Shown here: in pieces, positions 1 through 7,085 of the stretch
Numbering within the stretch: the stretch's first letter is position 1
Layout of the letters: the number at the start of each line of letters is the position of its first letter
From: Treponema sp.
GTDB lineage: Bacteria; Spirochaetota; Spirochaetia; Treponematales; Breznakiellaceae
Direction: 5' to 3'
NCBI GenBank assembly: GCA_031267115.1
Contig: JAIRZS010000228.1
Coordinates: 1 to 20,793 of the forward strand
Length of the DNA: 20,793 nucleotides
Notes under the pieces: model-generated
Told to the model about the DNA's origin: nothing
The model's input: only the letters and a program-made list of their open reading frames with translations
Databases searched by the model: none
Translations under genes and position numbers: made by a program

Positions 1-7
1 CAGGCTG

Positions 8-904
8 CTAGATCAGCTTCCGCCAGGCGGAAGGGGCGGCGCCGGTCTTCTTCTTGAAAAACCGCGAAAAATAATACTGATCCTCAAAACCCAAAGTGTG
101 GGCCACTTCCTTAATAGACGCGTCCTTCCGTTCCAGCAGGTCCGCCGCCTTTTTTATTTTAAGCTGCATATAGTACTGATACGGGGTCATGGAAGTATAC
201 GTCTTAAAAATTTCGTTAAACCGGGAAGTACTAATCCCAATCTGCTCGGAAATTCCCGGCAAATTAATAGCGCCCGAAACATTCGCCTCCATAAGGGACT
301 TCGCCTTTTCCACAATCCGCTGGTAGTTGTTTATCTGTTCTTTCCGCCGGTTCCGGGTCAGGATTTCCGCGATAAGCGAAAGAATCCCCGCGCAGGCCTT
401 TAGCTGGAAAAGCGGCGCCTGGGTTTTAACCTCGTCCATAATCATATTGTAAATCGCTATCATGTTATCATGCAGACCGGCTTCGAAAAAAACGCGATCC
501 CGTGAAAATATCCCCTCCTCCAGCAATTTGAAAAAATTTTTCCCCTGAAAGCCGACCCAGTATTCGTGCCAGCCCACTTCAAATACCGGCTTATACCGGT
601 GCTTCAGTCCGGGCAGAAGAAAGAACACCGATCCCGGCATAACCGTATAACTTTTACCCTCGGCCTCGAATATACCCTCCCCCTTCGTAATATATATAAT
701 ATGAAAATTAGGCAGGACGCGGCCTTCTGCGACATTGCGGAATATAGCAGGATGCTCATTCTTGTTTGGAGGGTACTCAACGCCGGGCGGCACTTCCACA
801 TCGCCCACCGTAGTGCATACCATCCCCAGCTTTTCGTCTTCCTCGCTAAAAGGCAGATAATGCAGAACAGCTTCCGGCCGGGCATCCCCGGGTCTTTTTT
901 CCAT
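8..904 (-). CDS. AraC-family transcriptional regulator
   Basis: Cytoplasmic DNA-binding regulator with an N-terminal cupin (AraC_binding) sensor half and a C-terminal AraC double helix-turn-helix. The cupin half shows the usual run of FHIIYITKGEG, a VMPGSVFFLLPG turn and HEYWVGFQG. The last ~95 residues carry the HTH signature (ISTSRFNEIFK, TPYQYYMQLKIKKAADLL, IKEVAHTLGFEDQYYFSRFFKKKTGAAP). About 298 aa, normal for sugar-responsive members. The start is uncertain: I chose the ATG at 904 (MEKRPGD). An in-frame TTG at 976 would add 24 residues, and neither has a clear Shine-Dalgarno sequence. The target is unknown. Such regulators often control carbohydrate genes, but it is separated from the chitobiose-type cluster by two unrelated genes, so a link is only a possibility. 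Confidence 0.88.
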   Translation of the reverse strand: MEKRPGDARPEAVLHYLPFSEEDEKLGMVCTTVGDVEVPPGVEYPPNKNEHPAIFRNVAEGRVLPNFHIIYITKGEGIFEAEGKSYTVMPGSVFFLLPGLKHRYKPVFEVGWHEYWVGFQGKNFFKLLEEGIFSRDRVFFEAGLHDNMIAIYNMIMDEVKTQAPLFQLKACAGILSLIAEILTRNRRKEQINNYQRIVEKAKSLMEANVSGAINLPGISEQIGISTSRFNEIFKTYTSMTPYQYYMQLKIKKAADLLERKDASIKEVAHTLGFEDQYYFSRFFKKKTGAAPSAWRKLI

Positions 905-976
905 CGGAATTTTATAATAACCCGAAATCCCTCTTTTTTTCCATACCTTCGAAAGAAAAATCCAATTATAAGGCAA

Positions 977-1422
977 AACCGGGAGGGGGAGCTGTTACCA
1001 TACGGCGCGCCCCAGGCAGAGACAGCCGCCGTCCGCCCCCCCTGCGCTCCATCCGGCCGCTTCACCACCGGCGGCAAAGCCGCCCCAGCGAAGCGCCCGT
1101 ATTACGCTACCCTCCGGAAAAGCAGCCCGCCCCCTCAGGGCTCCTGCATTTACTTTCGTTGAGGGAAACGGAGCCGCCCAAAGGGCGGAAAACCCCCTGG
1201 GGCGCAAGGGATAGGAGGGGCGCGGAGCGTTCCCGAAGCGTGGCAGCCGGAGGCTGCCTTTGCTGAGGGAATGGAGCGAAGCGGAACCCCGGATAGCACG
1301 GTTTTTTGCGGTGAAACCGCAAAAAATGCGCAAAAAACGAATGAAAAAAGTAAATGTAACCGCCCTGCTCGTCAAGTACCTTCCGCCTTTACAAACATGC
1401 CGATTCATGGGACAATCGGGCT
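977..1422. other. Gene-free spacer with five hairpins
   Basis: I see no credible gene here. Short open frames exist but have no family signature or Shine-Dalgarno sequence. The stretch holds a series of short perfect inverted repeats: GGCGGC and GCCGCC around AAA (1070-1084), AGCCC and GGGCT (1124-1142), CCGCCC and GGGCGG around AAA (1174-1188), GGCAGCC and GGCTGCC around GGA (1242-1258), and an 11-bp stem at 1302-1326. Two loosely similar direct repeats (TTGAGGGAAACGGAGC near 1160 and CTGAGGGAATGGAGC near 1263) also occur. The upstream signals of the divergent regulator and HAD genes must lie here, but I recognise no consensus promoter. Confidence 0.6.
1302..1326. repeat. Perfect hairpin, TTTTGCGGT/ACCGCAAAA family
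   Basis: TTTTTTGCGGT (1302-1312) and ACCGCAAAAAA (1316-1326) form a perfect 11-bp stem around the loop GAA. The core TTTTGCGGT and ACCGCAAAA recurs as a second perfect palindrome at 10167-10194, so this appears to be a dispersed element. The T-rich 5' arm and A-rich 3' arm make a terminator possible in either direction. No gene ends nearby that would need one on the plus strand. Confidence 0.65.
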
Positions 1423-2049
1423 ATGTTCGAGGCGGTAGTGTTTGACTATGGAAGAGTGATTGGCCTGGATCCCGTCGATGAAGCGCAGGAGGAGATGGCC
1501 CGGCTTGCGGGCGTGCCTGCGGATATTTTCGAAAAGATACGTATGAGGTACCGGGACGATTATGACCGGGGCAGCATACGGGGAAGGGATTATTACCAAA
1601 AGGTGATGAGGGAGGCGGGCGCCCCGGCGGCGGATACGCGGGATTTTGACGCGCTGGCGGACCGGATTACCCGTATTGATACCCATAGCTGGGCGGTTAT
1701 AAATGGCGAGACGGAAAAGCTTATGCGTGAAATCAGGGGGGCGGGGTACAGGCTCGGAATACTTTCCAATATGCCCCACGATTTCCTTGAACTGGAGCGG
1801 GACGCTTTCCGGGTGTTTGATCTTTGCGATTCCTGTATTTTTTCCTGCAAGTACAATCTCCTGAAACCCGAGCGGGAGATCTACCAGGTGCTGATAGGCG
1901 CCCTGGGCTGCGCTCCGGATAAAATTGTTTTTTTTGACGATGTACCGGTTAATGTCGAAGGGGCGCGCGGCCTGGGCATAGCGGCGTATCTGTGGGAAGG
2001 CGCGGAGGCCGCCCGCGGGATTTTGAAAACCCTGGGGATTCTTCCTTAA
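1423..2049 (+). CDS. HAD-superfamily hydrolase, YihX-like
   Basis: A 208-aa soluble HAD subfamily IA protein, probably a sugar-phosphate or other small-molecule phosphatase. All four HAD motifs are visible: motif I FDYGRV with nucleophile Asp8, motif II ILSNMP (Ser115), motif III Lys148 (LKPEREIY), and motif IV FFDDVPVN (Asp172/Asp173). The second acid of the usual DxD is Gly10, as in the DxG form of E. coli YihX, which releases glucose from alpha-glucose 1-phosphate. The substrate here cannot be read from sequence; a role with the sugar 1-phosphate made by the nearby phosphorylase is only a thought. The ATG at 1423 has a weak ribosome-binding site. It lies 98 bp ahead of the acyltransferase on the same strand, possibly cotranscribed. 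Confidence 0.87.
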   Translation: MFEAVVFDYGRVIGLDPVDEAQEEMARLAGVPADIFEKIRMRYRDDYDRGSIRGRDYYQKVMREAGAPAADTRDFDALADRITRIDTHSWAVINGETEKLMREIRGAGYRLGILSNMPHDFLELERDAFRVFDLCDSCIFSCKYNLLKPEREIYQVLIGALGCAPDKIVFFDDVPVNVEGARGLGIAAYLWEGAEAARGILKTLGILP

Positions 2050-2147
2050 AAAAACAACGGAAAAGGCAGCGGGGTTTCGCCGGTTTTACTGGCTTTGCCG
2101 GTTTTGCGGGCGGGGGCTGTACTGCTGCGGGGGAAAGGGGCGGCTAA

Positions 2148-2900
2148 ATGGAATTCATAAAAACAGCGTTTGTATTTCTGATCGTCGGCTTGATTGTTGT
2201 TATCATTACTCCGCTGGGGCTGGTCTTCTTTATCATGAACTGCCTGGGGCTTAAAAAGCCGGCGGCTTTTTTAATCCACCGGCTTATGTATACCTGCGCG
2301 TGGCTGCTGATCCGCCTGACGGGCTGCGATCTCAAAGCGCGGGGCAGGGAAAATATTCCCAGGGAGGGGGGCCTCTGTTTTGTAAGCAACCATTGCGGCG
2401 ATCTCGATATTCTGCTGATCTTTGCCACCGCGGGGCGCATGGTCGGTTTTATCGCAAAAAAAGAGCTGGCGTTTGTCCCCCTGCTTAATTTTTGGATTCT
2501 CCTTATGGGCGGGTTCTTTATCGACAGGAAAAATACCCGCAAGAGTCTGGACGCAATCAAAACCGGGGCCAGGCGGATACAGGCCGGGAATTCCATACTG
2601 ATTTTCCCCGAGGGCCACCGCAGCAAGGGCCAGGGCCTGCTTCCCTTCCGCGCGGGTTCCTTTAAGCTGGCAACCGAGGCGGAGGCGCCGATAATCCCTG
2701 TCGCCATAACCGGCAGCTACGATGTCTTTGAAAAAACTGCCAGGATAAAAGCGGCGCCGGTACGGATAGCATTTGGGAAGCCTATTATGACCAGGGAGAT
2801 TCCCCCGGAGGACAGGCGGCAGGCATTAAGCGACAGGGTGCGGGAAGTAATAGCCGCCGAACTTGCGGAATCGGACCGGGAACTTGCGGGCCCGCGTTAG
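2148..2900 (+). CDS. plsC: 1-acyl-glycerol-3-phosphate acyltransferase (PlsC family)
   Basis: A membrane-bound lysophosphatidate acyltransferase of 250 aa. The family transfers an acyl chain to 1-acyl-glycerol-3-phosphate to make phosphatidate, a step in phospholipid synthesis. Block I is the catalytic HX4D (NHCGDLD, His82 and Asp87). Block II is GGFFIDR (121-127), block III is FPEGHRSKGQG (153-163), and block IV is PIIPVAITGS (181-190). A hydrophobic segment at about residues 4-31 anchors the N-terminus. A GGGGAAAGGGG tract precedes the ATG. Length and motif order are normal. The exact acyl acceptor is not provable because PlsC-like enzymes vary, so the gene symbol is a family-level assignment. 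Confidence 0.9.
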   Translation: MEFIKTAFVFLIVGLIVVIITPLGLVFFIMNCLGLKKPAAFLIHRLMYTCAWLLIRLTGCDLKARGRENIPREGGLCFVSNHCGDLDILLIFATAGRMVGFIAKKELAFVPLLNFWILLMGGFFIDRKNTRKSLDAIKTGARRIQAGNSILIFPEGHRSKGQGLLPFRAGSFKLATEAEAPIIPVAITGSYDVFEKTARIKAAPVRIAFGKPIMTREIPPEDRRQALSDRVREVIAAELAESDRELAGPR

Positions 2901-2930
2901 TACCGGCTTATAAGGCACCCTGCGGCGGCC

Positions 2931-2992
2931 TCTCCTGCTCTTTATCCCGCTTTTATTTATCCCTTCTTTCCCTATCTCTTTTTTCCCTACCC
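2931..2992 (+). other. Pyrimidine-rich tract between convergent genes
   Basis: The plus strand between the acyltransferase stop and the phosphorylase stop is almost all C and T, with TTTATCCC occurring twice (2941-2948 and 2956-2963) followed by further TTTCCC blocks. There is no stem-loop attached, so it is not a standard intrinsic terminator. It could act in Rho-dependent termination or simply be low-complexity sequence. Confidence 0.4.
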
Positions 2993-5428
2993 CATCACTA
3001 CTCTGACATGGTTTCTGCTGCCGCTGCTTTGGGCCGGGATCAGGGCAAGCGCGTCTTTGACGGCAAGGGGTTTCCCGTTTAACGCGCAGGATGCCGCCCC
3101 CTTGCTTACGCCCCCCGGGTTTTCCACATCGATCTCGTAAAGGGCGCCGCGCCAGACCCGTCCGGCCTTAAAGCCTTTCCAGTTTTCGGGGATACAGGGA
3201 TCGACGCAAAGGCTGTCGTAGCCGGGGCGTATGCCCAGGATGTAGCGGGTAGCGGCGAAATAGCTCCAGCCCGCGGAACCTGTCATAAAGGGGTGCCGGG
3301 CGCGGCCGAACGCGCTGTGATCCGGGCCTACGATAAACTGGCAGTAAGAGTACGGCTCGGATTCCCGGATATCCGCCTTGTCGTTTTGAAGGCAGGGGCA
3401 GAGCGCGTCGTAGAATTTTACCGCCCGGCCCCCCCTGCCCAGAATCGCCTCGGCCGCCCAGGCCCAGGGGTTCGGGTGGCTGAAAATAGCCGCGTTTTCC
3501 TTAAGCCCTTTGTAGACCCTGGTAACAAAGCCGATTTCGTCATCGGGCCTGGAATAAGCCGGGGAGCAGAGCTTGAGTCCGTAGGGGGTATAGAGGTATT
3601 CGTCCACGGCGTCCATGGCGGAAAGCCCCCGCTCCCTGGACGCCGCGCCGGAGAGTACCGCCCAGGTGTTGCTTTCCATGAACACCTTCCCCTCTTCGTT
3701 CGCGGTGGTTCCAATCTTCCTCCCCGACGAGGTAATCCCCCGGCAGTACCACCGCCCGTCCCAAAGCTCCCTTTCGCAGACCCCGCGTACTTTTTCCGCC
3801 AGGGCGCGGTAGTTTTCCGCGTCTCCCGCCCTGTCCAGCCGTTCCGCGAGGCCCGCAAAGTGAAGCAGCGCCCAGTGGTGCAGGAACGATACCATAGCGC
3901 TTTCCCCGCCGCCCAGGTTCAGGCAGTCGTTCCAGTCGGCGCGAAGCCCTTTGCAGACCCCGTGGGCCCCCACCTGGGACGCGGAAAAATCGAGTATCTT
4001 TGTCAGGTGCTCGTAAACAGTACCGCTGCCCCCGTCCGCGTAACTGTATACTTCTTCGGCAAAACCCAGGTCCCCGGTCTCTTTAATATACTCGGTGACA
4101 GCCGGTACCAGCCAGAGCGCGTCGTCGGCGCAGGTATCTTCAAGGCCGTGGACAAAGCTTTTCCTGTCCGGCATGGGTACTACGGTCGGGGACTTAAAGG
4201 GCGGGCTCCGGCGTTCCTCAAACCACTCGCTCTGGAAAAGGTGAAGGCCGTAGCCCGTGCCGGTAAGGCCTTTCAGCAGTTCCGTTATCCGGCTCCGGCA
4301 CTTTTCCGGGTTTGAGTGGGGGACGCACATAGCGTCCTGGGCTGTATCCCGGTAGCCAAGGCCGGTGCGCCCCCCTACTTCGATAAAACTCGCAAACCGG
4401 GAAAACATCACGTTAATTTCTGCCTGGTACAGATTCCAGATATTAAGCATGGTGTTCATCGCTTCGCTGGGCGTATCAACGCGGAGTTTGCCGAGTTTCC
4501 TGTCCCAGAATTCCACAAGCGCGGCGAAACTGCCGTCAATTGTTTTAAAATCGGAATACTTTTCCCGGAATTTTTCCCCTGCGGCCCGGTTCCCCTCGCC
4601 CAGGACAAAGACAAGCCGGATTTCTTCCCCGTCTTCCAGGGAAACGCTCTTCCGCAAAGCCCCGCAGTGATTCCCTCCAAGCTCGCTCGACATGGAACAG
4701 TATCCCTGTTCCACCGCGACAGGATTGTTTTCGCTGCGGTATGGGCCGATGAATTTATCCCTGAGGCAGTCGTAGTCGTCCGCGTAAGTTCCCGCGAAAG
4801 TGAAAAACTGTTCCCCGCCGGATTCGTAAAACGGATCGAATTCTATTATCCCGTCTTCGCAGGAAGAACCGCAGGAATAGAGACTCATCTGAAAATTTTT
4901 ATTATCCATATCTATGTGGTGATACGAAAATTCCAGATAGCCGAAAACGGAAAGTTCCCTCTTTCTCCCCGAATTGTTTTTAAGCTTTATATCCCATAGT
5001 TCTACGGGGTCATCGACCGGTATGAAAAGTTTCTGCTCTCCCTGTATGCCTGAATACCCGCACTGGTACTTTATGTACGACAGCCCGTGCCGGCAGATGT
5101 ACCCGGCCCCGCCAGGCCCCTTGCCCACAGGCTGCCACGAAAGGGACCAGTAATCGCCGCCCGCCGCCTTTCCCCTGCCGGCGGAATTGCAGCCGCCGTC
5201 GTCCCGGATATATACATAATGCCCCGGCCGGTCCATGGGTACGCCGTTAGGCCTGAACCGGGAGATCCTGTGGTATTCCGGTGTTTTGTAAAAAAGATAG
5301 CCTCCGGCGGTATGGTTAAACACCCCGCACAGATCCTTTACACCGATATAATTGGTCCAAGATACCGGTACATCAATACGGTCGATAACATATTCGCGTT
5401 TCTCATTGTCAAAATATCCATAACGCAT
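2987..5428 (-). CDS. chbP: GH94 phosphorylase, probably N,N'-diacetylchitobiose phosphorylase
   Basis: An 813-aa cytoplasmic enzyme of glycoside hydrolase family 94. Members cleave a beta-linked disaccharide with phosphate to give a sugar 1-phosphate plus a free sugar. The chain starts MRYGYFDNEKREYVI, and the N-terminal beta-sandwich holds AGGYLFYKTPEYHR and DYWSLSWQPV. The (alpha/alpha)6 barrel carries the general-acid Asp498 in GLRADWNDCLNLGGGES. FKSPTVVPMP, HGLEDTCADD, GFVTRVYKGLKENAAIFSHP and EPYSYCQFIVG match my recollection of Vibrio chitobiose phosphorylase better than cellobiose phosphorylase. The substrate is therefore probably (GlcNAc)2, with cellobiose the main alternative. A glycine-rich insertion lies near residues 78-90. 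The start is fixed by AAGGAA five bases upstream. It is divergent from a sugar importer, which fits uptake followed by phosphorolysis. Confidence 0.9.
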   Translation of the reverse strand: MRYGYFDNEKREYVIDRIDVPVSWTNYIGVKDLCGVFNHTAGGYLFYKTPEYHRISRFRPNGVPMDRPGHYVYIRDDGGCNSAGRGKAAGGDYWSLSWQPVGKGPGGAGYICRHGLSYIKYQCGYSGIQGEQKLFIPVDDPVELWDIKLKNNSGRKRELSVFGYLEFSYHHIDMDNKNFQMSLYSCGSSCEDGIIEFDPFYESGGEQFFTFAGTYADDYDCLRDKFIGPYRSENNPVAVEQGYCSMSSELGGNHCGALRKSVSLEDGEEIRLVFVLGEGNRAAGEKFREKYSDFKTIDGSFAALVEFWDRKLGKLRVDTPSEAMNTMLNIWNLYQAEINVMFSRFASFIEVGGRTGLGYRDTAQDAMCVPHSNPEKCRSRITELLKGLTGTGYGLHLFQSEWFEERRSPPFKSPTVVPMPDRKSFVHGLEDTCADDALWLVPAVTEYIKETGDLGFAEEVYSYADGGSGTVYEHLTKILDFSASQVGAHGVCKGLRADWNDCLNLGGGESAMVSFLHHWALLHFAGLAERLDRAGDAENYRALAEKVRGVCERELWDGRWYCRGITSSGRKIGTTANEEGKVFMESNTWAVLSGAASRERGLSAMDAVDEYLYTPYGLKLCSPAYSRPDDEIGFVTRVYKGLKENAAIFSHPNPWAWAAEAILGRGGRAVKFYDALCPCLQNDKADIRESEPYSYCQFIVGPDHSAFGRARHPFMTGSAGWSYFAATRYILGIRPGYDSLCVDPCIPENWKGFKAGRVWRGALYEIDVENPGGVSKGAASCALNGKPLAVKDALALIPAQSSGSRNHVRVVMG

Positions 5429-5433
5429 TGTAG

Positions 5434-5439
5434 TTCCTT
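5434..5439 (-). promoter_or_regulatory. Ribosome-binding site of the phosphorylase gene
   Basis: AAGGAA on the minus strand, five bases before the ATG at 5428. It supports that start. Confidence 0.75.
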
Positions 5440-5440
5440 A

Positions 5441-5457
5441 AAAAAAATTGTGTTATA
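5441..5457 (-). promoter_or_regulatory. TATAACACA box, phosphorylase side
   Basis: Read on the minus strand, TATAACACAATTTT begins at 5457, 29 nt before the phosphorylase start. The same nine bases occur on the plus strand 29 nt before the binding-protein start. TATAAC could also be the -10 element of the phosphorylase promoter. No good -35 lies at the right spacing, which would suit an activated or repressed promoter. Confidence 0.5.
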
Positions 5458-5469
5458 TTCCACTTAATT

Positions 5470-5486
5470 CCGGTTTTTTAAACCGG
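5470..5486. promoter_or_regulatory. Perfect palindrome, candidate operator
   Basis: CCGGTTT-TTT-AAACCGG is a perfect 7-bp inverted repeat with a 3-bp centre in the divergent promoter region. It overlaps where the -35 of the leftward promoter would lie. Two related half-sites follow, CCCGGTTT at 5508-5515 and CCCGGTGT at 5550-5557, the latter just upstream of the rightward -35. Their size and position suit a LacI- or ROK-type repressor site, but no such regulator gene is in the window. Confidence 0.5.
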
Positions 5487-5565
5487 CTCCGCCGCGTTCA
5501 AAAAACTCCCGGTTTCTCCATTAAGTATAGCGCAAAACAATTTTAATTTCCCGGTGTATTTTTGT

Positions 5566-5594
5566 TTGACAGCTTGTTCCGCAATTACTATAAT
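5566..5594 (+). promoter_or_regulatory. Consensus sigma-70 promoter of the sugar ABC operon
   Basis: TTGACA (5566-5571), a 17-bp spacer and TATAAT (5589-5594) match the housekeeping promoter consensus at every position. Transcription should begin near 5601, giving a leader of about 29 nt. Such a perfect match predicts a strong basal promoter that would need repression if the operon is sugar-regulated. Confidence 0.85.
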
Positions 5595-5600
5595 TTGAGG

Positions 5601-5613
5601 TATAACACATTTT
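5601..5613 (+). promoter_or_regulatory. TATAACACA box, transporter side
   Basis: TATAACACATTTT sits at the predicted transcription start, 29 nt before the ATG at 5630. It mirrors the box at 5457-5441 on the other strand. A shared regulator site or a shared start-region element are both possible. Confidence 0.45.
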
Positions 5614-5629
5614 CGCCTATGGAGGAAAA

Positions 5630-6976
5630 ATGAAAATAACACAAAAAGCCATTATCCTGGCAATCCCGGCCCTGCTGGTTCTGGCTGCGGCAGGATGCAA
5701 AAAAGGAGAACAGGGCGCCGGTTCCGCCTCTGATGTACGGGTATTGAATTATCTGGATTTAACCATAGCTAATTCAGCCCAGGAAATCACCGATGTTTGG
5801 GATAAATTTTCCCAAAACCACCCGGATATCAAGGTTGTCCGGGAAGACCTTTTCAACGAGCCTTTCCACAACAAGGTAGAGGCCTATGCCGCGGCCGGGC
5901 AGCTTCCGGATGTAGTCTACGCGTGGCCCTCGGGGCGGTCCACTACCCTGCATACCCAGCACCTGCTCAAGGACCTTAGCCCCCTAATCCGGAAAGACGG
6001 GCTTGACTCCGTGATGCTCCCCGGCGCGCTTGATCCCAATGCCCAGGGCGCGGGCTATATCGCCATACTTCCCCGGGCCATAACGAGCAGCCACGCCTTT
6101 TACGTGAACAACGAGGTGCTCAGGGACGCCGGCCTCCAGCCCGCCAAAACCTACGCCGAACTGAAAGCCCAGGTGCCTGTGCTTCGTTCCAAGAGTTATC
6201 AGACCGTGCTTATGGCAAACCAGGACACCTGGGTTATGCAGAGCTGCCTCTTTTCCCTCATTGCCGGCCGTTTCGGCGGCGAGGGCTGGGAGCGGAAGAT
6301 TCTTGACGGCGAGGCGAAATTCACCGATCCCGACTTTGTCAAAGCCCTTGAATTTGTCAAGACCCTGTACGACGACGGCGTTCTAAGCAGGGATTCGCTT
6401 ACCACCGACTACGGCAGCGTGGTCGGCCAGTTCGCCACCAACAGGGGCGCGTATCTTGTGGACGGCGACTGGCGTATCGCCGCGTTTATCACGGACAAGT
6501 CCACCGGCGATGGCCTTATCGCCCCGGACCGGCAGAAGAACTTTGCCATTACCGTGTTCCCGGACATTGAAGGCGCGAAACTCAACAAATCCACTTCCGG
6601 CATCCTCGGTACGGGCTGGGGCATCGCCGCGGCCATACCCGAAGGTTCCGAAAAGGAAGCCGCCGCCTGGGAACTGGTCAAATGGCTTTCGGGCAGGGAG
6701 ATTCAGACCTGGCTCCTGGAAACCGGCGGGATCACCACGCCCACCCGGACCGACATAGACATTGGCGGCCTTACCCTGGAACCCCTCCAGGTGGCGGGCG
6801 GAAACCTCGGGTCCCAGTACAGCGCCACTACCGCGGTTATCGACGGCGTGTTTGACGCCGAAGTCCACGTCCCCATAAACGACGGGCTCCAGGCTATCGG
6901 CATGGGGACCGCGACTCCCGGGCAGATAGCCGCCGCCGCCCAGCGGGCCTATGATTCCTGGAAAGCAAAGCAATAG
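5630..6976 (+). CDS. Sugar ABC transporter substrate-binding lipoprotein
   Basis: Extracytoplasmic binding protein (SBP_bac_1 family, 448 aa) of a CUT1-type oligosaccharide importer. Residues 1-22 form a lipoprotein signal peptide ending in the lipobox LAAAGC, so Cys23 should be lipidated and anchor the protein to the membrane. The mature part has the family's early DVWDKFSQNHPDIKVV, the FHNKVEAYAAAGQLPDVVYAW segment, and late LGTGWGIAAAIPEGSEKEAAAWELVKWLSG. GGAGG lies four bases before the ATG, behind a consensus promoter. It is the first gene of the operon and faces the GH94 phosphorylase gene. That suggests a beta-linked disaccharide, possibly chitobiose, as ligand; sequence alone does not fix the sugar. 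Confidence 0.92.
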   Translation: MKITQKAIILAIPALLVLAAAGCKKGEQGAGSASDVRVLNYLDLTIANSAQEITDVWDKFSQNHPDIKVVREDLFNEPFHNKVEAYAAAGQLPDVVYAWPSGRSTTLHTQHLLKDLSPLIRKDGLDSVMLPGALDPNAQGAGYIAILPRAITSSHAFYVNNEVLRDAGLQPAKTYAELKAQVPVLRSKSYQTVLMANQDTWVMQSCLFSLIAGRFGGEGWERKILDGEAKFTDPDFVKALEFVKTLYDDGVLSRDSLTTDYGSVVGQFATNRGAYLVDGDWRIAAFITDKSTGDGLIAPDRQKNFAITVFPDIEGAKLNKSTSGILGTGWGIAAAIPEGSEKEAAAWELVKWLSGREIQTWLLETGGITTPTRTDIDIGGLTLEPLQVAGGNLGSQYSATTAVIDGVFDAEVHVPINDGLQAIGMGTATPGQIAAAAQRAYDSWKAKQ

Positions 6977-7010
6977 GCGGACGGGATCGGCGGTAGTTTA
7001 ATTCCGGGCG

Positions 7011-7047
7011 AAAAGAGGCTGTTCCCGTTCCGGGCCGGCCTCTTTTT
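7011..7047 (+). terminator. Intercistronic terminator/attenuator hairpin
   Basis: AAAAGAGGC (7011-7019) pairs perfectly with GCCTCTTTT (7038-7046) and runs into T7047. The 18-nt loop can pair further through CCCG and CGGG. This is a good partial intrinsic terminator between the binding-protein gene and the permeases. Such elements usually let a binding protein be made in excess of its membrane partners. Confidence 0.75.
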
Positions 7048-7075
7048 GTATGAGCGGCGGGAGTGTTTTTATAAA

Positions 7076-7079
7076 GGAG
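7076..7079 (+). promoter_or_regulatory. Ribosome-binding site that sets the permease 1 start
   Basis: AAAGGAG ends at 7079, six bases before the GTG at 7086. The ATG at 7050, in the same frame, has no such signal and begins just three bases after the terminator hairpin's T-run. GTG is therefore preferred. Confidence 0.8.
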
Positions 7080-7085
7080 TTTTTC

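Noticed and set aside
977..1408. Small open frames in the first spacer (61-157 codons)
   Set aside because: Composition follows GC-rich palindromes, frames overlap on both strands, and none has a ribosome-binding site or known motif.
3293..4999. Two open frames antisense to the GH94 gene
   Set aside because: No domain signature. The GH94 frame has motifs across its whole length, so these are shadows.
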